64,000 nt of DNA from an uncultured Gemmiger sp. (GTDB lineage Bacteria > Bacillota > Clostridia > Oscillospirales > Ruminococcaceae), in NCBI GenBank assembly GCA_944382835.1, contig CALWNP010000008.1, positions 1-64,000 of the forward strand. Direction: 5' to 3'. The stretch's first letter is position 1, and every line of letters begins with the position of its first letter. Positions 61,555 through 64,000 of the stretch are shown in pieces. A program made the position numbers and the translations under genes. Under the pieces are notes generated by a model. It saw only the letters and a program-made list of their open reading frames with translations. It was not told the DNA's origin and ran no database searches.

Positions 61555-62214
61555 ATGCACGGCTTGTTGGGCCCCGATGCCCTGCTTCAGTTTGTGATCC
61601 GGGCGGTGGTGGTCTTGATTGTAATTCCTTTCCACGAGGCGGCCCACGCCCTGGTCAGTGATCTGCTGGGAGATCCCACCGCCAAATATGCCGGCCGGCT
61701 CTCCCTGAACCCGCTGCGCCACTTTGACCTGCTGGGCACCCTGTGTATGATCCTGGGCGGCATCGGCTGGGCAAAGCCGGTGGGCATCAACGCCGCCCGG
61801 TTCCGCAACCCCAAGGTGGGGATGGCGCTGTCTGCTGCGGCCGGCCCGGCCGCCAACCTGCTGCTGGCCTGGGTAGCCACCATCCTATATAAGGTGGTGT
61901 ATTACACCCTCAGCGGATCGGCAGCGGATGTACTGCTTTTGTTTTTGTGGTATCTGATTTCAATGAACATCAGCCTGGCGGTGTTCAACCTGCTGCCGGT
62001 GCCGCCCTTTGACGGCAGCCGGATTGTGCTGCTCTTTCTGCCCCAGCGGGCCTATTTCCGGGCCATGCGCCATGAGCAGATCATCATGTTTGCGGTGTTT
62101 GCCCTGGTTCTGCTGGGAGTTCTGAACGGCCCGCTGGGCTTTGCGGTCAACGGGGTATGGCGTGCCATGCTCTTTTTGACCGGGTTTGTGGAGCGGATGA
62201 TTTTTGGGATGTGA
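61555..62214 (+). CDS. Site-2 protease (M50) family metallopeptidase
   Basis: 219 aa, about five membrane segments. HExxH in VIPFHEAAHALV, third-ligand region NLLPVPPFDGSRIV. Position just upstream of scpAB is usual in Clostridia. Substrate unknown. AAAGGAG precedes the ATG at 61555; an earlier in-frame ATG at 61507 lies before that site. Confidence 0.88.
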   Translation: MHGLLGPDALLQFVIRAVVVLIVIPFHEAAHALVSDLLGDPTAKYAGRLSLNPLRHFDLLGTLCMILGGIGWAKPVGINAARFRNPKVGMALSAAAGPAANLLLAWVATILYKVVYYTLSGSAADVLLLFLWYLISMNISLAVFNLLPVPPFDGSRIVLLFLPQRAYFRAMRHEQIIMFAVFALVLLGVLNGPLGFAVNGVWRAMLFLTGFVERMIFGM

Positions 62215-62226
62215 CGGGAGTCGTGA

Positions 62227-62964
62227 ATGGAAACACTAACCTTTCGGATTGAAGATTTTGAGGGGCCTCTTGATTTATTGCTCTACCTGGTAGGCAAAAA
62301 TAAGATGAACCTGTATGATGTGAACATCATGGCGCTGATTGACCAGTACACCGCCGCCATCCAGACGATGCAGAACAACCGGATGGAGGTGACCAGCGAG
62401 TTCATCGACATGGCAGCCCATCTGGTCCAGATGAAAAGTGCCCTGCTGTTGCCCCGCAGCCCCGAAGCCGAGCGGATGAAGGCGGAGCTGACCGGCCGGC
62501 TGATCGAGTACAGCACCTGCAAGCAGGTGGCAGCCAAGCTGGGCAGCCGGGCACGGGACCTTTACACCGCGGTGCGCACCCCCATGCCCCTTTCCACCCC
62601 CGCCGAGTATTCCCGCCGCCAGGACCCCAACAGCCTGGTACAGGCCTGGTACAACCTGATGGGGCGCAGCCTGCGCAAACGCAAGCCCACCCAGGAACGG
62701 TTTGAGCCTCTGGTCACCGCCCCCTTTGTCTCGGTGGCAAGCCGGGTGGCCCACATGCTGCGGGGAATGCTGCGCGGCACCCTGCAGCGGATGAACCAGC
62801 TGTTCAGCAAAGAGGAAGACCGCAGCACCAATGTGGCCACCTTTCTGGCCCTGCTGGAGCTGATCCGCGCCGGGCGCATCCGCGTGCAGGACAACGGCAC
62901 TCTGGAAATAGACCGCACCCGCCACCCAAAACAACACCCCGCAAAGGAGAACCCCCATGATTGA
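62227..62964 (+). CDS. scpA: Segregation and condensation protein A
   Basis: Kleisin subunit of the SMC-ScpAB complex. 245 aa: FRIEDFEGPLDLLLYLVGKNKMNLYDVNI is the SMC-binding N-terminus, VQMKSALLLP follows, and the C-terminal winged helix is FLALLELIRAGRIRVQ. Overlaps scpB by 8 bp. Confidence 0.95.
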   Translation: METLTFRIEDFEGPLDLLLYLVGKNKMNLYDVNIMALIDQYTAAIQTMQNNRMEVTSEFIDMAAHLVQMKSALLLPRSPEAERMKAELTGRLIEYSTCKQVAAKLGSRARDLYTAVRTPMPLSTPAEYSRRQDPNSLVQAWYNLMGRSLRKRKPTQERFEPLVTAPFVSVASRVAHMLRGMLRGTLQRMNQLFSKEEDRSTNVATFLALLELIRAGRIRVQDNGTLEIDRTRHPKQHPAKENPHD

Positions 62965-63514
62965 CCCTCATCAGATCGGCTCGCTGGAAGCCATGCTCTT
63001 TGCCCACGCCGAGCCCATCGAGACCGCACGACTGGCCGACGCCATGCGCGCCGATCCCCAGCAGACCGAAGCGCTGCTCCAGACCCTGCAGCAGCGCTAC
63101 GACGAAAGCCAGAGCGGGCTGATGCTGCTGAAGTTTGACGGAGACCGCTGGCAGATGGTCACCCGCCCCTATTATGGTGAGGTGGTCAAGCGGGTACTGG
63201 ACACTCGACGCAACGCCCCCCTCTCCCCCGCCGCCCTGGAAGTGCTGGCGGTCATCGCCTACAACCAGCCGGTGTCCCGCAGCTTCATCGAGCAGGTGCG
63301 CGGGGTGGATTCCTCCTCCACCGTGACCAAGCTGCTGGAGCGCGGGCTGATTGAGGAAGCCGGGCGGCTGGACCTGCCCGGCAAGCCGGTGGCGTTCCGG
63401 GTGACCGACACCTTTTTGCGGGTGTTCGGCCTGGGAAGCCTGGCTGATCTGCCCCCGCTCCATGACGAGGAGGCCCCCGCCGACGACGCCGAGGCGGCGG
63501 AACCCTCCCAATGA
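62957..63514 (+). CDS. scpB: Segregation and condensation protein B
   Basis: 185 aa. Two winged helices: SLEAMLFAHAEPIETARLADAM and LSPAALEVLAVIAYNQPVSRS, VDSSSTVTKLLERGLIEEAGR. Works with ScpA and SMC. AAAGGAG precedes the ATG at 62957; its TGA overlaps the next ATG (ATGA). Confidence 0.96.
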   Translation: MIDPHQIGSLEAMLFAHAEPIETARLADAMRADPQQTEALLQTLQQRYDESQSGLMLLKFDGDRWQMVTRPYYGEVVKRVLDTRRNAPLSPAALEVLAVIAYNQPVSRSFIEQVRGVDSSSTVTKLLERGLIEEAGRLDLPGKPVAFRVTDTFLRVFGLGSLADLPPLHDEEAPADDAEAAEPSQ

Positions 63515-64000
63515 CCGGCTGGCTGATCCTGGGGATTGTGCTGCGGGTGCTGGGCATCCTGCTGCTGGCGGTGCTGATTCTGGCCGCCGCGCTGCTCTGG
63601 ATGCCGGTGGGCTTTGACTTTGACTGGCGTCCCGGGCACTTTACCCTGCGGGCCGACGCCGGGCCGCTTCGGCTGGTGCTCTACCCCCTTTCCGAGATGA
63701 GCATCAAGCCCAGCTTTCTCCGCCGGCGCCCCAAACGCCCCAAAAAATCCCGGCGCAAGAAACAAGATGCCTCCGCACCCGAACCGGAAACCACCGTGTC
63801 AGAGGCTGCTCCCACGGCGCCCGCCTCACCCGCTCCGGCTCCGCCGGAGACGCCGCCCGCACCGGCCACAGCTACTCCAACGTCTGAGGCTTCTTATACA
63901 GAACACCATGCTCCCTCGCGGGTAGAGCCGGCCCCACCACCCCCGGCGGAGGAATCCGACACCGAGGTGGTGGAGGAGATGCTGGGCATGGCGGCCGGGC
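63511..64000 (+). CDS. DUF2953-like membrane protein, cut by the window edge
   Basis: At least 163 codons without a stop, starting in the ATGA overlap with scpB. N-terminal membrane segment (VLRVLGILLLAVLILAAALLW), then a strand-rich stretch (RADAGPLRLVLYPLSEMSIKP), a basic KRPKKSRRKK patch and a long Pro/Ala-rich region. The order scpA-scpB-DUF2953 is frequent in Clostridia, often before the sporulation gene gerW/ytfJ. The 3' end is missing. Confidence 0.7.
   Translation, partial: MTGWLILGIVLRVLGILLLAVLILAAALLWMPVGFDFDWRPGHFTLRADAGPLRLVLYPLSEMSIKPSFLRRRPKRPKKSRRKKQDASAPEPETTVSEAAPTAPASPAPAPPETPPAPATATPTSEASYTEHHAPSRVEPAPPPPAEESDTEVVEEMLGMAAG

Noticed and set aside
1..64000. CRISPR arrays, tRNA or rRNA genes, insertion sequences, prophage
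   Set aside because: No regularly spaced direct repeats, cloverleaf-like sequences, transposase or phage structural genes were found by reading. A tRNAscan or CRISPR search would settle small or degenerate cases.

Overview
This 64 kb window is a chromosomal segment of a GC-rich, spore-forming member of the Clostridia, most likely in the Oscillospiraceae/Ruminococcaceae. The evidence is the Firmicute-style gene order (tig-clpP-clpX, yqfC-yqfD-phoH-ybeY-dgkA-era-yqzL-recO, yicC-remA-gmk-priA-def-fmt-rsmB-rlmN-prpC-prkC-rsgA-thiN-spoVM), strong GGAGG ribosome binding sites, sigma-A promoters, and many sporulation genes (spoIIGA, sigE, sigG, spoIVFA/FB-like, yqfC, yqfD, ylmC/ymxH-like, ylbJ-like, spoVM). 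Family assignment is inference; genus cannot be fixed by eye.

Layout. 0-3.5 kb: tig, clpP and clpX on the minus strand. The clpX terminator is followed directly by the 5' end of a group II intron that runs off the left edge. 3.6-9.1 kb: a phosphoesterase, a small DUF1540 protein and the operon rplS-lepB-rbgA-rnhB-yraN-thrC. 9.2-13.8 kb: a spoIVFA/spoIVFB-like pair, a TIGR03960-type radical SAM protein with its DUF2344 partner, and a HAD hydrolase. 13.9-17.4 kb (plus strand): ylmC-like, comEA-like, ppk1, SRPBCC. 17.4-26.9 kb is the most accessory part: a MATE exporter behind a terminator-containing leader, a yybP-ykoY (Mn2+) riboswitch with a P-type cation ATPase, ArsR and AraC regulators, YczE-like and VanZ-like membrane proteins, a second AraC regulator and an orphan GDP-L-fucose synthase. 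26.9-30 kb: sigG, sigE and spoIIGA, with an unrelated membrane-anchored gene on the opposite strand between sigG and sigE. 30.1-33.5 kb: a radical SAM/SPASM-like enzyme, a divergent TetR regulator and a protein that reads by eye as a cysteine-less relative of that radical SAM enzyme. 33.5-41.7 kb: mutS2, recO, yqzL-like, era, dgkA, ybeY, phoH, yqfD, yqfC. 41.7-45.2 kb (plus strand): four membrane or cysteine-rich proteins. 45.3-47.4 kb: tsf, rpsB and the 22-residue spoVM. 47.4-59.5 kb: the long thiN-to-yicC operon. 59.7-61.4 kb: ATP-grasp enzyme, DUF4250 and rpmB. 61.5-64 kb (plus strand): M50 peptidase, scpA, scpB and a DUF2953-like gene cut by the right edge.

How it works together. Most genes are housekeeping: proteolysis and folding, ribosome assembly and translation, rRNA/tRNA modification, DNA repair and segregation, and Ser/Thr phospho-signalling. 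Sporulation regulators are scattered among them. Three ribosomal protein genes (rplS, rpsB, rpmB) share almost the same promoter, TTGCAT-N17-TATYAT. The features most worth follow-up are the radical SAM / TetR / cysteine-less relative locus, the gene wedged between sigG and sigE, the MATE leader, the intron placed exactly after a terminator, and the tiny spoVM and yqzL-like genes. No tRNA, rRNA, CRISPR array, insertion sequence or prophage was seen.
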